46,356 nt of DNA from assembly GCA_031286205.1 (NCBI GenBank), contig JAITUR010000012.1, forward strand, positions 1 through 46,356, in the 5' to 3' direction. Source of the DNA: Treponema sp. Its GTDB lineage: Bacteria > Spirochaetota > Spirochaetia > Treponematales > Breznakiellaceae. Below are positions 1 through 8,295 of the stretch, piece by piece; within the stretch, counting starts at the first letter, position 1, and each line of letters starts with the position of its first letter. The notes below the pieces were generated by a model. The model did not search any database. It saw only the letters and a program-made list of their open reading frames with translations, and was not told the origin of the DNA. The translations under genes were made by a program, and so were the position numbers.

Positions 1-381
1 AAAGATATTTTAATTAAGCTGGATATTTGGGATATAAAAGAGCGGATGATCAACGAGCTTTCCGGCGGAACATTGCAGCGTGTTTTTCTTGCAAGAACCC
101 TTGCGCAAACGCCGGAAATCATTTTACTTGACGAACCTGCCAATCATCTTGATCTAAAACATCAGGTTGAGCTTTTGGATTATTTAAAAACATGGGTTAA
201 GGCCAACAATAAATTGGTTATAGGCGTGTTTCACGATTTAAACATGGCGCGCCGCTTTGGCGATACGGCAATAGTGCTGGAAAACGGTAAAATTGCAATC
301 GCCGGAAAAATAGACGATGTTTTGCAAAATGAAACAACAAGCAGGGTTTTTGGGATAGATATCCGCGGATTTCTTTTATAA
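1..381 (+). CDS. ABC transporter ATP-binding protein, 5' end outside the window
   Basis: This is the C-terminal part of an ABC-type ATPase that would power a membrane importer from the cytoplasmic face. The frame is open from the first base, so the gene starts upstream; 126 residues are visible. They contain the signature motif LSGG (residues 20-23 of the visible part), Walker B with its catalytic glutamate (IILLDEP), the D-loop and the H-loop histidine (VFHDLN). Walker A and the Q-loop lie outside the window. The short C-terminus and the wording around the H-loop are typical of the FecE/BtuD/FhuC group that serves iron-siderophore, haem or cobalamin permeases. The substrate cannot be read from this fragment. 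The call of ABC ATPase is secure; the metal-chelate subgroup is inference. Confidence 0.93.
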   Translation, partial: KDILIKLDIWDIKERMINELSGGTLQRVFLARTLAQTPEIILLDEPANHLDLKHQVELLDYLKTWVKANNKLVIGVFHDLNMARRFGDTAIVLENGKIAIAGKIDDVLQNETTSRVFGIDIRGFLL

Positions 382-409
382 ATAATACCTTTTTTTGATG
401 ATATTGACC

Positions 410-438
410 TTGTCTAAAAAACATGACATTGTTATATA
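410..438 (+). promoter_or_regulatory. Promoter of the rubrerythrin-superoxide reductase operon
   Basis: A -35 element TTGTCT (410-415) is separated by 17 bp from a -10 element TATATA (433-438). The start of transcription would be near 445, just before the GGAGG ribosome binding site at 447-451. The leader would therefore be only about 12 nt. No operator is evident. Confidence 0.5.
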
Positions 439-456
439 TATAAATATGGAGGATTT

Positions 457-999
457 ATGGCAAACTTAAAAGGGTCAAAGACCGAAAAAAACTTAATGGA
501 AGCATTTGCCGGCGAAAGCATGGCAAGAAATAAGTACACATACTTTGCTTCCAAGGCGAGGAAGGAAGGCTACGAACAAATAGCAGCTTTATTCGAAGAA
601 ACTGCGGGCAACGAAAAAGAACACGCAAAAATTTGGTTTAAATTGCTTTGCGGCGGAGAGATTCCCGGAACTGCAGAAAACCTGACAGCTGCTGCAGAGG
701 GCGAACATGGCGAATGGACGGAAATGTACAAACGCATGGCGGAAGATGCACGCTCAGAAGGCTTTAACGATATTGCATTTTTATTTGAGTCTGTAGGTAA
801 TATCGAGAAGGAGCACGAAGACCGCTATCTTAAGCTTCTTAAAAATGTACAGGACAAAGCTGTCTTTAAGAAAAATCAAAAATCTGTGTGGATTTGCCGC
901 AACTGCGGATACATTATGGATAACGAAAATGCACCGTTAAAATGTCCCGTTTGCACGCATCCACAAAGCTACTTTGAGCTTCGTGTAATAAATTACTAA
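457..999 (+). CDS. rbr: Rubrerythrin
   Basis: Rubrerythrin is a cytoplasmic non-haem iron peroxidase that reduces hydrogen peroxide to water with electrons from rubredoxin or NADH-linked donors, and so protects anaerobes from oxygen. The 180 residues have the two usual parts. The first is a ferritin-like four-helix diiron domain with E20, the ExxH motif E53-H56 and a second EKEH motif near residues 118-121. The second is a C-terminal rubredoxin-like iron site with C147, C150, C163 and C166. A GGAGG ribosome binding site lies 5 nt before the ATG. The next gene encodes superoxide reductase, whose product is hydrogen peroxide, so the pair removes superoxide in two steps. The stop codon overlaps the ribosome binding site of the next gene, which suggests coupled translation. 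Confidence 0.97.
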   Translation: MANLKGSKTEKNLMEAFAGESMARNKYTYFASKARKEGYEQIAALFEETAGNEKEHAKIWFKLLCGGEIPGTAENLTAAAEGEHGEWTEMYKRMAEDARSEGFNDIAFLFESVGNIEKEHEDRYLKLLKNVQDKAVFKKNQKSVWICRNCGYIMDNENAPLKCPVCTHPQSYFELRVINY

Positions 1000-1009
1000 G
1001 GAGGACAAA

Positions 1010-1384
1010 ATGAATTTTTTTATTTGTCAACATTGCGGCAATTTGGCAGGACTTATCGTTAACAGCGGAGTCCCAATTGTTTGCTGCGGCGAAGATATGA
1101 TGGAACTTGTTTCCAATACGGTAGAAGCAAGTACAGAAAAGCATTTGCCGGATGTAAAAGTTTCCGGCGACAATGTCAGTGTTCAGGTTGGAAGCGTATC
1201 GCATCCTATGGAAGCCGGACATTATATCGGTTTTATTTATCTGCAAACGGAAAAAGGCGGACAGCGTAAATCATTAAAAGCAGGCGATCAGCCGAATGCA
1301 GAGTTTGCCGTTAAAGGCGATAAACCTGTTGCCGTTTACGCTTACTGCAATCTGCACGGACTTTGGAAAACCGAAATTAAATAA
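1010..1384 (+). CDS. dfx: Desulfoferrodoxin (superoxide reductase, two iron centres)
   Basis: This enzyme reduces superoxide to hydrogen peroxide without making oxygen, and is characteristic of anaerobes. The N-terminal desulforedoxin-like domain keeps all four cysteines of the first iron centre (C6, C9, C25, C26). The catalytic domain keeps the ligands of the active iron: E43 and H45 in the EKHLP motif, H65, H71, C113 and H116. The protein is thus a class I, two-centre enzyme of normal length (124 residues). Translation starts at the ATG behind AAGGAGG, which overlaps the rubrerythrin stop codon. It forms an operon with rubrerythrin, which can detoxify the peroxide made here, and is followed directly by a strong intrinsic terminator. 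Confidence 0.97.
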   Translation: MNFFICQHCGNLAGLIVNSGVPIVCCGEDMMELVSNTVEASTEKHLPDVKVSGDNVSVQVGSVSHPMEAGHYIGFIYLQTEKGGQRKSLKAGDQPNAEFAVKGDKPVAVYAYCNLHGLWKTEIK

Positions 1385-1402
1385 CGGAAAAACATTAGTT
1401 AA

Positions 1403-1437
1403 AGGGGTGTTAGCTGCGGCTTACGCCCCTTTTTTTT
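1403..1437 (+). terminator. Rho-independent terminator after superoxide reductase
   Basis: The arms AGGGGTG (1403-1409) and CGCCCCT (1424-1430) pair, and the stem continues inward through AGC/GCT around a short loop. A run of T follows (1430-1437). It ends the rubrerythrin-superoxide reductase operon. Confidence 0.9.
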
Positions 1438-1447
1438 GTCAAAGTTA

Positions 1448-1477
1448 TTGACGCATCCGCCGGTTTTTTGCTAAACT
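1448..1477 (+). promoter_or_regulatory. Promoter of the cyclic-diphosphoglycerate-synthetase-like gene
   Basis: TTGACG (1448-1453) and TAAACT (1472-1477) are separated by 18 bp. Transcription would start near 1484, and an AAAGGA ribosome binding site (1484-1489) precedes the ATG at 1497. Confidence 0.45.
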
Positions 1478-1496
1478 TTTCGTAAAGGAAAATAAT

Positions 1497-2840
1497 ATGA
1501 AAAAACGCAATGTAATAATTATTGGTGCGGCAGGACGGGATTTCCATAATTTTAACACCTACTACCGCGATAACCAGAACTATACAGTAGCAGCTTTTAC
1601 CGCCGCACAGATACCGGATATTGCCGGCCGCAAGTACCCTGCGGAATTGGCGGGGAAGTTTTATCCCAAAGGAATACCGATTTTTGCCCAAGATGAATTA
1701 GAAAAATTAATCAAAGAGCTTAATGTCGATGAATGTGTTTTTTCATACTCTGATGCTTCATACACAGATGTAATGGCACTTGGAGCCAAGGTAAACTCCG
1801 CAGGCGCGGATTTTACATTATTTGGACATAAAAACACAATGATTAAAAGCAAAAAACCTGTAATCGCTGTAGGCGCTACAAGAACAGGCTGCGGTAAAAG
1901 CCAAACATCCCGCCGCATAGCGGAAATTCTTATGGCTCAGGGGCTTAAAGTAATTGCTGTTCGCCATCCCATGCCTTACGGAGATCTTGCTGCTCAAAAA
2001 ATACAACGATTTGCCGCCCTCGAGGATCTAAAAAAACATAAATGCACGATAGAAGAAATGGAAGAATACGAGCCTCATATCGAGCGCGGCAATGTTATTT
2101 ATGCCGGTGTCGATTACGAAGCAATTTTACGGGCTGTAGAAAACGACCCCAACGGCTGCGATGTAATACTCTGGGACGGAGGCAACAATGACTTCCCCTT
2201 CTATACCCCCGATCTTATGATCACTGTAGTAGATCCTCACCGTCCCGGCCATGAACTTTCTTATTATCCTGGCGAAGTTACATTACGCATAGCCGATGTT
2301 GTCGTAATAAATAAAATTGACAGCGCCGATTTTAACGACATTCAGCAGGTAAGAATCAATATAGAAAAAGTAAATCCTAAAGCCATTGTTGTAGATGCTG
2401 CTTCTACTATCAGTGTCGATAAACCGGAAATTATAAAAGGGAAAAGCGTACTTGTAATAGAAGACGGTCCTACGCTGACCCACGGCGAAATGAAAATAGG
2501 CGCAGGTATAGTTGCCGCCAAGCGTTTTGGTGCCAAAGAAATAATTGATCCAAGACCATTTGCCGTAGGAAAGCTGGCTGATACATACAAGGCATATCCC
2601 AACATAGGTCCACTGCTGCCGGCAATGGGTTATGGAGATAAACAGATTAAAGACCTTGCCGCAACCATTAACAAAGCCAAATGTGATTCCGTAGTAATAG
2701 CCACACCAATCGATCTTGGACGAGTTATTAAAATTAACAAACCCAAAACCCGCGTGGATTATTCTTTACAGGAAATCGGCCGCCCCGACATGACAGATGT
2801 CCTGGAACCTTTAATCAAAAAGATTAAAACAAAGAAATAA
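1497..2840 (+). CDS. Cyclic 2,3-diphosphoglycerate synthetase-like GTPase
   Basis: The 447-residue protein matches the predicted-GTPase family that includes the archaeal cyclic 2,3-diphosphoglycerate synthetase, which cyclises 2,3-bisphosphoglycerate at the cost of ATP. An N-terminal Rossmann-like part (IIIGAAGRDFHNFN, residues 7-20) precedes a P-loop, GATRTGCGKS (126-135). Further on come an acidic DGGNND motif and an NKID motif resembling the base-specificity motif of GTPases. The compound is known as an osmolyte and thermoprotectant in methanogens; bacterial members have no clear role. The ATG has an AAAGG ribosome binding site and its own promoter, and the neighbours do not suggest a pathway. 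Family assignment is firm; the reaction in this organism is not established. Confidence 0.85.
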   Translation: MKKRNVIIIGAAGRDFHNFNTYYRDNQNYTVAAFTAAQIPDIAGRKYPAELAGKFYPKGIPIFAQDELEKLIKELNVDECVFSYSDASYTDVMALGAKVNSAGADFTLFGHKNTMIKSKKPVIAVGATRTGCGKSQTSRRIAEILMAQGLKVIAVRHPMPYGDLAAQKIQRFAALEDLKKHKCTIEEMEEYEPHIERGNVIYAGVDYEAILRAVENDPNGCDVILWDGGNNDFPFYTPDLMITVVDPHRPGHELSYYPGEVTLRIADVVVINKIDSADFNDIQQVRINIEKVNPKAIVVDAASTISVDKPEIIKGKSVLVIEDGPTLTHGEMKIGAGIVAAKRFGAKEIIDPRPFAVGKLADTYKAYPNIGPLLPAMGYGDKQIKDLAATINKAKCDSVVIATPIDLGRVIKINKPKTRVDYSLQEIGRPDMTDVLEPLIKKIKTKK

Positions 2841-2851
2841 CCCGGGTTATT
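2836..2851. repeat. 16-bp perfect palindrome over a stop codon
   Basis: The sequence AATAACCCGGGTTATT is its own reverse complement and covers the TAA of the upstream gene. It has no loop and no T-run, so it is a poor intrinsic terminator. A protein-binding or RNA end-protection role is possible. Confidence 0.4.
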
Positions 2852-2886
2852 ACTCCATATATTCGCCGTAAAAAGTTTTCAGTGTA

Positions 2887-2915
2887 TTGACAAAACTTTA
2901 GAAATTTGTTAAAAT
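2887..2915 (+). promoter_or_regulatory. Promoter placed for a leaderless mRNA
   Basis: TTGACA (2887-2892), a 17-bp spacer and TAAAAT (2910-2915) form a near-consensus sigma-70 promoter. The expected start of transcription, 2922-2923, is the first base of the ATG at 2923. There is no Shine-Dalgarno sequence before that ATG. Confidence 0.65.
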
Positions 2916-2922
2916 TAATTAT

Positions 2923-4134
2923 ATGCTGAAAAGACCTGATTATTTGAATAATTTGATAAGTTATAAAGATACAGAACTTATCAAGGTAATTACAGGGATC
3001 CGCCGGTGCGGGAAATCCACCCTGCTTGAGTTGTACCGTTTATGGCTGCTGGAAAATGGTGTCGCTCCGGCGCAGATTCAAAGTATCAATTTTGAAGATG
3101 TAAATTATTCATACCTGACAAATCACAGAACTTTGCACGAACATATTTTACAAAACTGTGTGCCAAATAAGAAAAATTATATCTTATTAGACGAGATTCA
3201 GAATGTAGAGAAATTCCAGACAGCGGTTGACAGCTTATTTATAAGAAAAAATATTGATATTTACATTACAGGTTCAAACGCCCGCCTGCTTTCCGGAGAA
3301 CTGGCAACACTTCTTTCCGGCAGATATATCGAAATTCATATACTGCCTCTTTCTTTTCAGGAATATCTTTCCGCTTTTGATAATAAATATGAACTTTCTA
3401 AAAAATATAACGATTATATTATAAACAGCTCTTTCCCCTACAGTTTAAAATTGCGGGACGATCCTAATCAGATACGCGATTATCTTGGCGGAATTTACAA
3501 TACCATTGTATTAAAAGATGTAATTGAGCGGAAAAAAGTTGCAGATGCGGCATTACTAAAAAGAGTAATTCGATTTATGTTCGATAATATCGGTAATTTG
3601 TGTTCCAATAAAAAAATTGCAGACACTCTTGTTTCTTCCGGGCGTCAAATTTCAACTAACACGGTAGATTCATACTTATCTGCATTGACAGACAGTTACA
3701 TACTTTACCGTGTCGGAAGGTATAATGTACGAGGTAAGGAATACTTAAAAACAGGGCATAAGTATTACCTTGCTGATATAGGTTTGCGGTTTTATCTTTT
3801 AGGCAGTGCGATTTCCGATCCAGGCAGAATTTTGGAAAATGTAGTCTATCTTGAACTTCTGCGCCGCAGATGGGAAATATATATAGGAAAAATTGATAAT
3901 TACGAAGTTGACTTTGTTGTTCAAAAAGGCGGACAACGGGAATATTATCAGGTAGCTCTTACTGTCCGTGACAAAACAACTCTTGAAAGAGAACAGCGTT
4001 CTTTGTGTGCAATAAAAGACAATTATCCAAAATTTATTTTAACTATGGATGATGATCCTCCTGCGAACGATGACGGTATCCAGAGGCTTAATGTTCTAGA
4101 CTGGCTTGCCGACTACGGCCAAAGAACGATATAA
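2923..4134 (+). CDS. AAA ATPase with DUF4143 domain
   Basis: The 403-residue protein has an N-terminal AAA_14-type ATPase domain with Walker A GIRRCGKST (25-33) and Walker B LLDE (88-91, in NYILLDEIQN). A sensor-like ITGSNARLL segment follows. The C-terminal half is a DUF4143 domain that ends in a nuclease-like fold region (EVDFVVQKGG). Such proteins are abundant in anaerobic gut bacteria and archaea, often in variable copy number, and their function is unknown. The ATG is chosen because the homologous N-terminus (RPDYLNNLISYKD) begins there. The last 22 bp overlap the convergent OmpA-like gene. Confidence 0.9.
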   Translation: MLKRPDYLNNLISYKDTELIKVITGIRRCGKSTLLELYRLWLLENGVAPAQIQSINFEDVNYSYLTNHRTLHEHILQNCVPNKKNYILLDEIQNVEKFQTAVDSLFIRKNIDIYITGSNARLLSGELATLLSGRYIEIHILPLSFQEYLSAFDNKYELSKKYNDYIINSSFPYSLKLRDDPNQIRDYLGGIYNTIVLKDVIERKKVADAALLKRVIRFMFDNIGNLCSNKKIADTLVSSGRQISTNTVDSYLSALTDSYILYRVGRYNVRGKEYLKTGHKYYLADIGLRFYLLGSAISDPGRILENVVYLELLRRRWEIYIGKIDNYEVDFVVQKGGQREYYQVALTVRDKTTLEREQRSLCAIKDNYPKFILTMDDDPPANDDGIQRLNVLDWLADYGQRTI

Positions 4135-4961
4135 CCCTGAGCTTCGTACTTGGCAAATAACTGTCCTATTGCATTAAGCCAGTCTGTTTCATCAAAACCA
4201 TGCTGTTGGTGGCGCTCTTCATAAAATTTGTATGCAAGGTTGCGGATTTCTTCTTCGGTAAGCCTGTAGTATTTTGGTTCTCCGCCTTCCGGTCTGATTA
4301 ACGCAGCTTTGGTTTCTGTAACTTTTTTTTGCATAGGAATTGTAACCGGTTTTTTGCTTCTTCGTTTTGGCCAAAGTAAAAGAAGGAGCGGCAGCAATAA
4401 AAGCAGCAGCCACCACCAGTTATAGCCGTCATCCTCGGAAACAGTCACTGAGGATTGCTGTGCGGATTCTTCTTCAGCCAGTTCAAAAGCAATGATCTCT
4501 TCTTCGGCTTCCTCTACAACTTCCGGGGTAATAATTATATCTTCGAATAAAATTCTTACACGCCTGTTTGGGCTTCTGTCGTCCTCGGTTATATTATTGC
4601 CCCATAAATTAACAGAACCATGACCGACAGGGGCAGTAAAATTACTGCGCGGGATACCGCGTCTTTGCAATTCGTTAATTACATGAAGAGCTCTTTCTCT
4701 GGATAATGTGTCCGGATCAATATCATTTGCGACATCCGCTGTATAGCCGTAAACATAAACCTGAGCTTCTGTTAAAGTTTTTGTTCTTAAATATCTTGCT
4801 ATATTATCCAGCTGGATTCTAGCCCGGGCTTCATCAGCAAATTGATTACTGCTGTTGGGTAAAAACAATAAATAGTCAACTTCTTCCTGTTCTTCGTTAT
4901 CGCCAAAAACAAAAGTAAAAGAAACAGCAAGTAAAACCAATAATAAAAATAGTTTTTTCAT
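4113..4961 (-). CDS. OmpA-like protein with a membrane anchor and DUF2934-like tail
   Basis: The 282-residue protein begins with a signal peptide (residues 1-20, cut near FVFG/D). An OmpA-like peptidoglycan-binding domain follows (about 25-140, with LSRERALHVINELQRRG and SPNRRVRI). Unusually, after an acidic stretch there is a hydrophobic segment at 182-197 followed by KRRSKK. This suggests an inner-membrane anchor with the remaining 80 residues in the cytoplasm. That tail (about 234-270, EEEIRNLAYKFYEERHQQHG) resembles the small DUF2934 helical domain. Classical OmpA proteins are fixed in the outer membrane, so this one may instead link cell wall and cytoplasm. The ATG follows AAGGAG. The gene lies 20 bp after glnS and is probably cotranscribed with it. 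Confidence 0.82.
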   Translation of the reverse strand: MKKLFLLLVLLAVSFTFVFGDNEEQEEVDYLLFLPNSSNQFADEARARIQLDNIARYLRTKTLTEAQVYVYGYTADVANDIDPDTLSRERALHVINELQRRGIPRSNFTAPVGHGSVNLWGNNITEDDRSPNRRVRILFEDIIITPEVVEEAEEEIIAFELAEEESAQQSSVTVSEDDGYNWWWLLLLLLPLLLLLWPKRRSKKPVTIPMQKKVTETKAALIRPEGGEPKYYRLTEEEIRNLAYKFYEERHQQHGFDETDWLNAIGQLFAKYEAQGYIVLWP

Positions 4962-4981
4962 AATTTTACTCCTTGTCTATA

Positions 4982-6697
4982 TTATACCTTGTTTGCTATT
5001 TTTGTCCAAGTATCTTTTAACCCTACTGTTTTATTAAACACAGGCCGATTATTCGATGTTTCGGGATCACAGGCAAAATACCCCAATCTTTCGAACTGTA
5101 CGGCAAAATCTCCGGGTTTAATGTTTGATAATGCAGGCTCTCCATATGCAGTTTCTATAACTTCCAGCGAATTTGGATTGATATTGTCCGTAAAATCGCC
5201 TGCAGCTTCCATAGGTTTTTCTATGCTAAAAAGATAGTCGTATAGGCGGGCTTCGAAAGAAACTGCTTTTTCTGCAGACACCCAATGAATTGTACCTTTA
5301 ACCTTTTTGCTGCCGGGATTTGCAGGACTACCTTCGGTATTGCCGCTCTTTGTTTCAGGATCGTAGGTACAACGCACTGCGGTAATATTTCCGTTTTCGT
5401 CTTTATCAAAACCGGTACAGGTAATTATATAGGCATAACGCAGGCGTACGGAGTTGCCCGGAAAAAGACGGAAATATTTAGGCGGCGGATTTTCTTCAAA
5501 ATCATCCCGTTCTATCCAAAGCTCGCGGGTAAATGGCACTTTGCGTTTGCCGGCGCTTTCATTTTCGGGGTTATTAACCGCTTCCATTTCTTCGATTTTA
5601 CCTTCTTCCCAATTTTCGATAATTAATTTAAGGGGGCGCAATACTGCCATAATGCGCAACGCTCTTTTGTTTAAATCTTCGCGCAGGCAATATTCTAAAA
5701 AAGCAATATCGACTGTGCTGTCGGTCTTGGCAATGCCTATCTGTGAAACAAAACTGCGTATTGCTTCCGGTGTATAACCTCTGCGGCGAAGTCCGGCAAT
5801 TGTCGGCATACGGGGATCGTCCCAGCCTGTAACAAGTTTTTCCTGTACAAGTTTTAACAGCCAGCGCTTGCTCATGACGGTGCGTGTTAAATTAAGGCGG
5901 GCAAACTCTATTTGCCGCGAAGGAAAGACCTCCGCTTCTTTTATAAACCACTCGTAAAGCGGACGGTGAATTTCGTATTCCTGCGAACAAAGAGAATGGG
6001 TTATTCCCTCTTTTGCGTCCGACAATGGATGCTGATAATCGTACATGGGATAGATACACCATTTGTCTCCTGTGCGATAATGATGCTCGCGGCGAATTCT
6101 GTACATGACGGGGTCTCGCATTATTAAATTAGGATGGGTCATATCGATTTTTGCCCGCAGGGTTTTTGCGCCGTCAGGGAATTCGCCTGCCCGCATTTTT
6201 GCAAAGAGGTCCAGGTTTTCCTCGATAGAACGATCGCGCCAGGGGCTGTTTCTGCCCGGCGGTGTTTGGGTAATATTGTTCTTGTCCGCTACGGCAGTGC
6301 CCCGGTATTCGCTCATTTCCTTGTCTGTAAGATCGTCAACATAAGCATTGCCTTTTTTTATAATCTTTATTGCAAGTTCGTAGAGGTGTTCGTAATAATC
6401 GGATGCGTAATATTCGCGGTCTTCCCAATCGTAGCCCATCCATTTAATGTCCCGTTTAATTGCCTCGACATATGATATATCTTCTTTTTCCGGGTTGGTG
6501 TCATCGAAGCGCAGATTGCATTTGCCGCCAAAACACTCCGCCATGTAAAAGTCAATATAAAATGCCTTGCAGTGTCCAATATGCAGCCAGCCATTTGGTT
6601 CCGGCGGGAAGCGTGTGTGCACATAACTAAAGCGGCCGCTTACCAAGTCTTCTTTAATAAATTCGCTTATAAAATCTGAACCTGTATCGTTAGACAT
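4982..6697 (-). CDS. glnS: Glutaminyl-tRNA synthetase
   Basis: This cytoplasmic class I enzyme charges tRNA-Gln with glutamine. The catalytic core has the HIGH motif (HIGH at 39-42 in [12 protein letters not shown]) and the KMSKS-type motif VMSKRWL near residue 270. The C-terminal half is the beta-barrel anticodon-binding region typical of GlnRS. The length of 571 residues is normal. GlnRS rather than GluRS is indicated by the PPEPNG signature, the [12 protein letters not shown] segment and the C-terminal wording ([25 protein letters not shown]). The upstream gene's TAA overlaps the AAGGA ribosome binding site, so translation may be coupled. Confidence 0.98.
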   Translation of the reverse strand: MSNDTGSDFISEFIKEDLVSGRFSYVHTRFPPEPNGWLHIGHCKAFYIDFYMAECFGGKCNLRFDDTNPEKEDISYVEAIKRDIKWMGYDWEDREYYASDYYEHLYELAIKIIKKGNAYVDDLTDKEMSEYRGTAVADKNNITQTPPGRNSPWRDRSIEENLDLFAKMRAGEFPDGAKTLRAKIDMTHPNLIMRDPVMYRIRREHHYRTGDKWCIYPMYDYQHPLSDAKEGITHSLCSQEYEIHRPLYEWFIKEAEVFPSRQIEFARLNLTRTVMSKRWLLKLVQEKLVTGWDDPRMPTIAGLRRRGYTPEAIRSFVSQIGIAKTDSTVDIAFLEYCLREDLNKRALRIMAVLRPLKLIIENWEEGKIEEMEAVNNPENESAGKRKVPFTRELWIERDDFEENPPPKYFRLFPGNSVRLRYAYIITCTGFDKDENGNITAVRCTYDPETKSGNTEGSPANPGSKKVKGTIHWVSAEKAVSFEARLYDYLFSIEKPMEAAGDFTDNINPNSLEVIETAYGEPALSNIKPGDFAVQFERLGYFACDPETSNNRPVFNKTVGLKDTWTKIANKV

Positions 6698-6707
6698 AAA
6701 TTAATCC

Positions 6708-7292
6708 TTAAAAATTAGTCAAGTAACAAAGACCAAGAAGCAAAACCGCCCACAAAAAACCATCGTCTTTGCTTTTATTTTTTTCTATCAACTCATCTAA
6801 AGAAGACAATTTGGAGCCGTACCACCAAAAAAGACCCATTTGTTCATCGATACGAAAAGTGTATTCGGTAAAACTTTCTCTTTCGCTCTCTGAGCCAAAA
6901 AATAAATAAGAAAGCTCTTCCAAAATGGCACCAAAATGTTTTATAGCTTCGGGATAATCGCCGCTTTCCAGTTTTTCCATAAAAGAGGGAATATCGTTAT
7001 GCAGCGAAGCCTTGCGTCTTTCTTCGGATTTCTCCACCCAGGTTTTTTGAATTAATAAATCCAAATTGGTTCTAAATTGATGTAAAAATGTTTTATAATC
7101 TCCGGAGTTTTTATTCAGAGCAAGCGCTCTATGATACTCTGCACCGGCCCCCAGTGCCTTTGCAAATTCAGCGGCCGCTTTTATATCCGGTTTCTGCCCT
7201 CTGGAAAACCCGTCATTTGGAAACAAGCGTTCGGCAACTTTGCGGTACTCGACGGGCAAGACAGAATTGGCAGGGGAAGAGTGTTTACTCAT
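6708..7292 (-). CDS. Hypothetical protein with a hydrophobic C-terminal tail
   Basis: I do not recognise this 194-residue protein. It is mostly helical and charged. The last 17 residues (GFLWAVLLLGLCYLTNF) are hydrophobic, so it may be tail-anchored in the membrane with the rest in the cytoplasm. It lies 10 bp before glnS on the same strand and is likely the first gene of that operon. The ATG at 7292 has no Shine-Dalgarno sequence. A TACAAT element about 8 bp upstream, with TTGACT 15 bp further up, would put the start of transcription at the ATG. Confidence 0.7.
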   Translation of the reverse strand: MSKHSSPANSVLPVEYRKVAERLFPNDGFSRGQKPDIKAAAEFAKALGAGAEYHRALALNKNSGDYKTFLHQFRTNLDLLIQKTWVEKSEERRKASLHNDIPSFMEKLESGDYPEAIKHFGAILEELSYLFFGSESERESFTEYTFRIDEQMGLFWWYGSKLSSLDELIEKNKSKDDGFLWAVLLLGLCYLTNF

Positions 7293-7319
7293 AAGTATAG
7301 ATTGTAGATAATATCGATT

Positions 7320-7874
7320 TTAGTCAAGCAACTCAAAATATGCTTTTACTGCCCGCCTTGTGGACTCAAAGGCAAAGTCATTAAGATTGATTTCTTGCTG
7401 TCTTAAAAAACGGATTTCCGAAATTTCGGCTTTTTCCAGGTTTATATCCTGTGGAGTTAAACCCGGTGCGGAAACCGTAAAATACATATCGCAGGTGTTA
7501 TAATCCACGCCCTTGTACGGATAAACATTCGGAAAAGAAGCATACAGCTTAAAAATATCGGTAAGACGGGTTCCAGCGGGAACAGGAGGCGTCCAGCCAA
7601 TTTCTTCGCGCAGTTCGCGGTAAAGCCCTTCCAGGATACCTTCGCCCGGATCTACAAAGCCGCCGGGCATATCCAGCTTGCCTGACCCCGGCTCTTTGCT
7701 TCGAACCGTAAAAACAAGCCTGTCCTCGTTCTTTGTCTGCCCCGGCACAAGAATTAAACAACCGGTAGCGGCAGCAGTGTTATGATAATACACAAAACCA
7801 CAGTCCGGACAACGAAAAACATTAATCTTAAAACCTATCTTTTTAGAGGCACACGCCGGGCAATAATTGAACAT
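7320..7874 (-). CDS. Nudix hydrolase with N-terminal zinc ribbon
   Basis: The 184-residue protein starts with a four-cysteine zinc ribbon (C5, C8, C22, C25) and continues with a Nudix fold. The Nudix box is complete: G72, E78, R86, E87, E90, E91 and G93 match GX5EX7REUXEEXGU. Such enzymes cleave nucleoside diphosphates linked to another group. The zinc ribbon recalls NudC-like proteins, but the SQPWPFP signature of NADH pyrophosphatases is absent, so the substrate is open. The true NudC candidate is at 17311. The gene is divergent from the thioesterase gene, and the two start codons are only 27 bp apart. Confidence 0.9.
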   Translation of the reverse strand: MFNYCPACASKKIGFKINVFRCPDCGFVYYHNTAAATGCLILVPGQTKNEDRLVFTVRSKEPGSGKLDMPGGFVDPGEGILEGLYRELREEIGWTPPVPAGTRLTDIFKLYASFPNVYPYKGVDYNTCDMYFTVSAPGLTPQDINLEKAEISEIRFLRQQEINLNDFAFESTRRAVKAYFELLD

Positions 7875-7895
7875 AATGTATTATATCATTATAAT
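7867..7895 (+). promoter_or_regulatory. Promoter placed for a leaderless thioesterase mRNA
   Basis: TTGAAC (7867-7872), a 17-bp spacer and a perfect TATAAT (7890-7895) predict a start of transcription at about 7902, the A of the thioesterase ATG. The -35 element lies within the first codons of the divergent Nudix gene. No Shine-Dalgarno sequence is present. Confidence 0.65.
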
Positions 7896-7901
7896 TAAAG
7901 T

Positions 7902-8294
7902 ATGAAAACTGAATGCACATTAAGGGTTAGAACTTACGAATGTGATGGTTATGGGCATGTAAATAATGCCAACTATCTTAACTATCTGGAATTTGCCCGG
8001 TATGAATTTTTAAGAGATATTGGGTTTGATTATTTAAAAGCCGTCGAAAAAGGCTATGGAATGTATATTGCCAGAATCGAAATTGATTATAAAATGCCGG
8101 CATTTACCGATGACAACCTTGTTATTAAATCCAACCCTATTAAAAAAGGCGCGGTCTCTGGCACTATCGCTCAGCAAATTTGGCGCAATGACGATCTGTT
8201 AATAGAGGCCAAAGTTACATGGGCATTTGTCGATTCAAAAGGCGCGCCTGCCAAAATACCGCCAGAGTTCGATTTACCGGGGTTAAAGCCGTAA
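7902..8294 (+). CDS. Hot-dog fold acyl-CoA thioesterase (4HBT/YbgC family)
   Basis: The 130-residue protein matches the 4-hydroxybenzoyl-CoA thioesterase family. It has the catalytic aspartate region YECDGYGHVNN (D15) followed by the long central helix (NYLNYLEFARYEFLRDIG). These cytoplasmic enzymes hydrolyse acyl-CoA thioesters and usually act as tetramers. The exact acyl group cannot be read from sequence. The gene stands alone on the plus strand between two minus-strand transcription units and ends 1 bp before the convergent ddl gene. It starts at the ATG predicted to be the first codon of a leaderless mRNA. Confidence 0.9.
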   Translation: MKTECTLRVRTYECDGYGHVNNANYLNYLEFARYEFLRDIGFDYLKAVEKGYGMYIARIEIDYKMPAFTDDNLVIKSNPIKKGAVSGTIAQQIWRNDDLLIEAKVTWAFVDSKGAPAKIPPEFDLPGLKP

Positions 8295-8295
8295 C

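Noticed and set aside
2836-2851. The CCCGGG palindrome as an intrinsic terminator
   Set aside because: It has no loop and no T-run after it, so it was listed only as a repeat.
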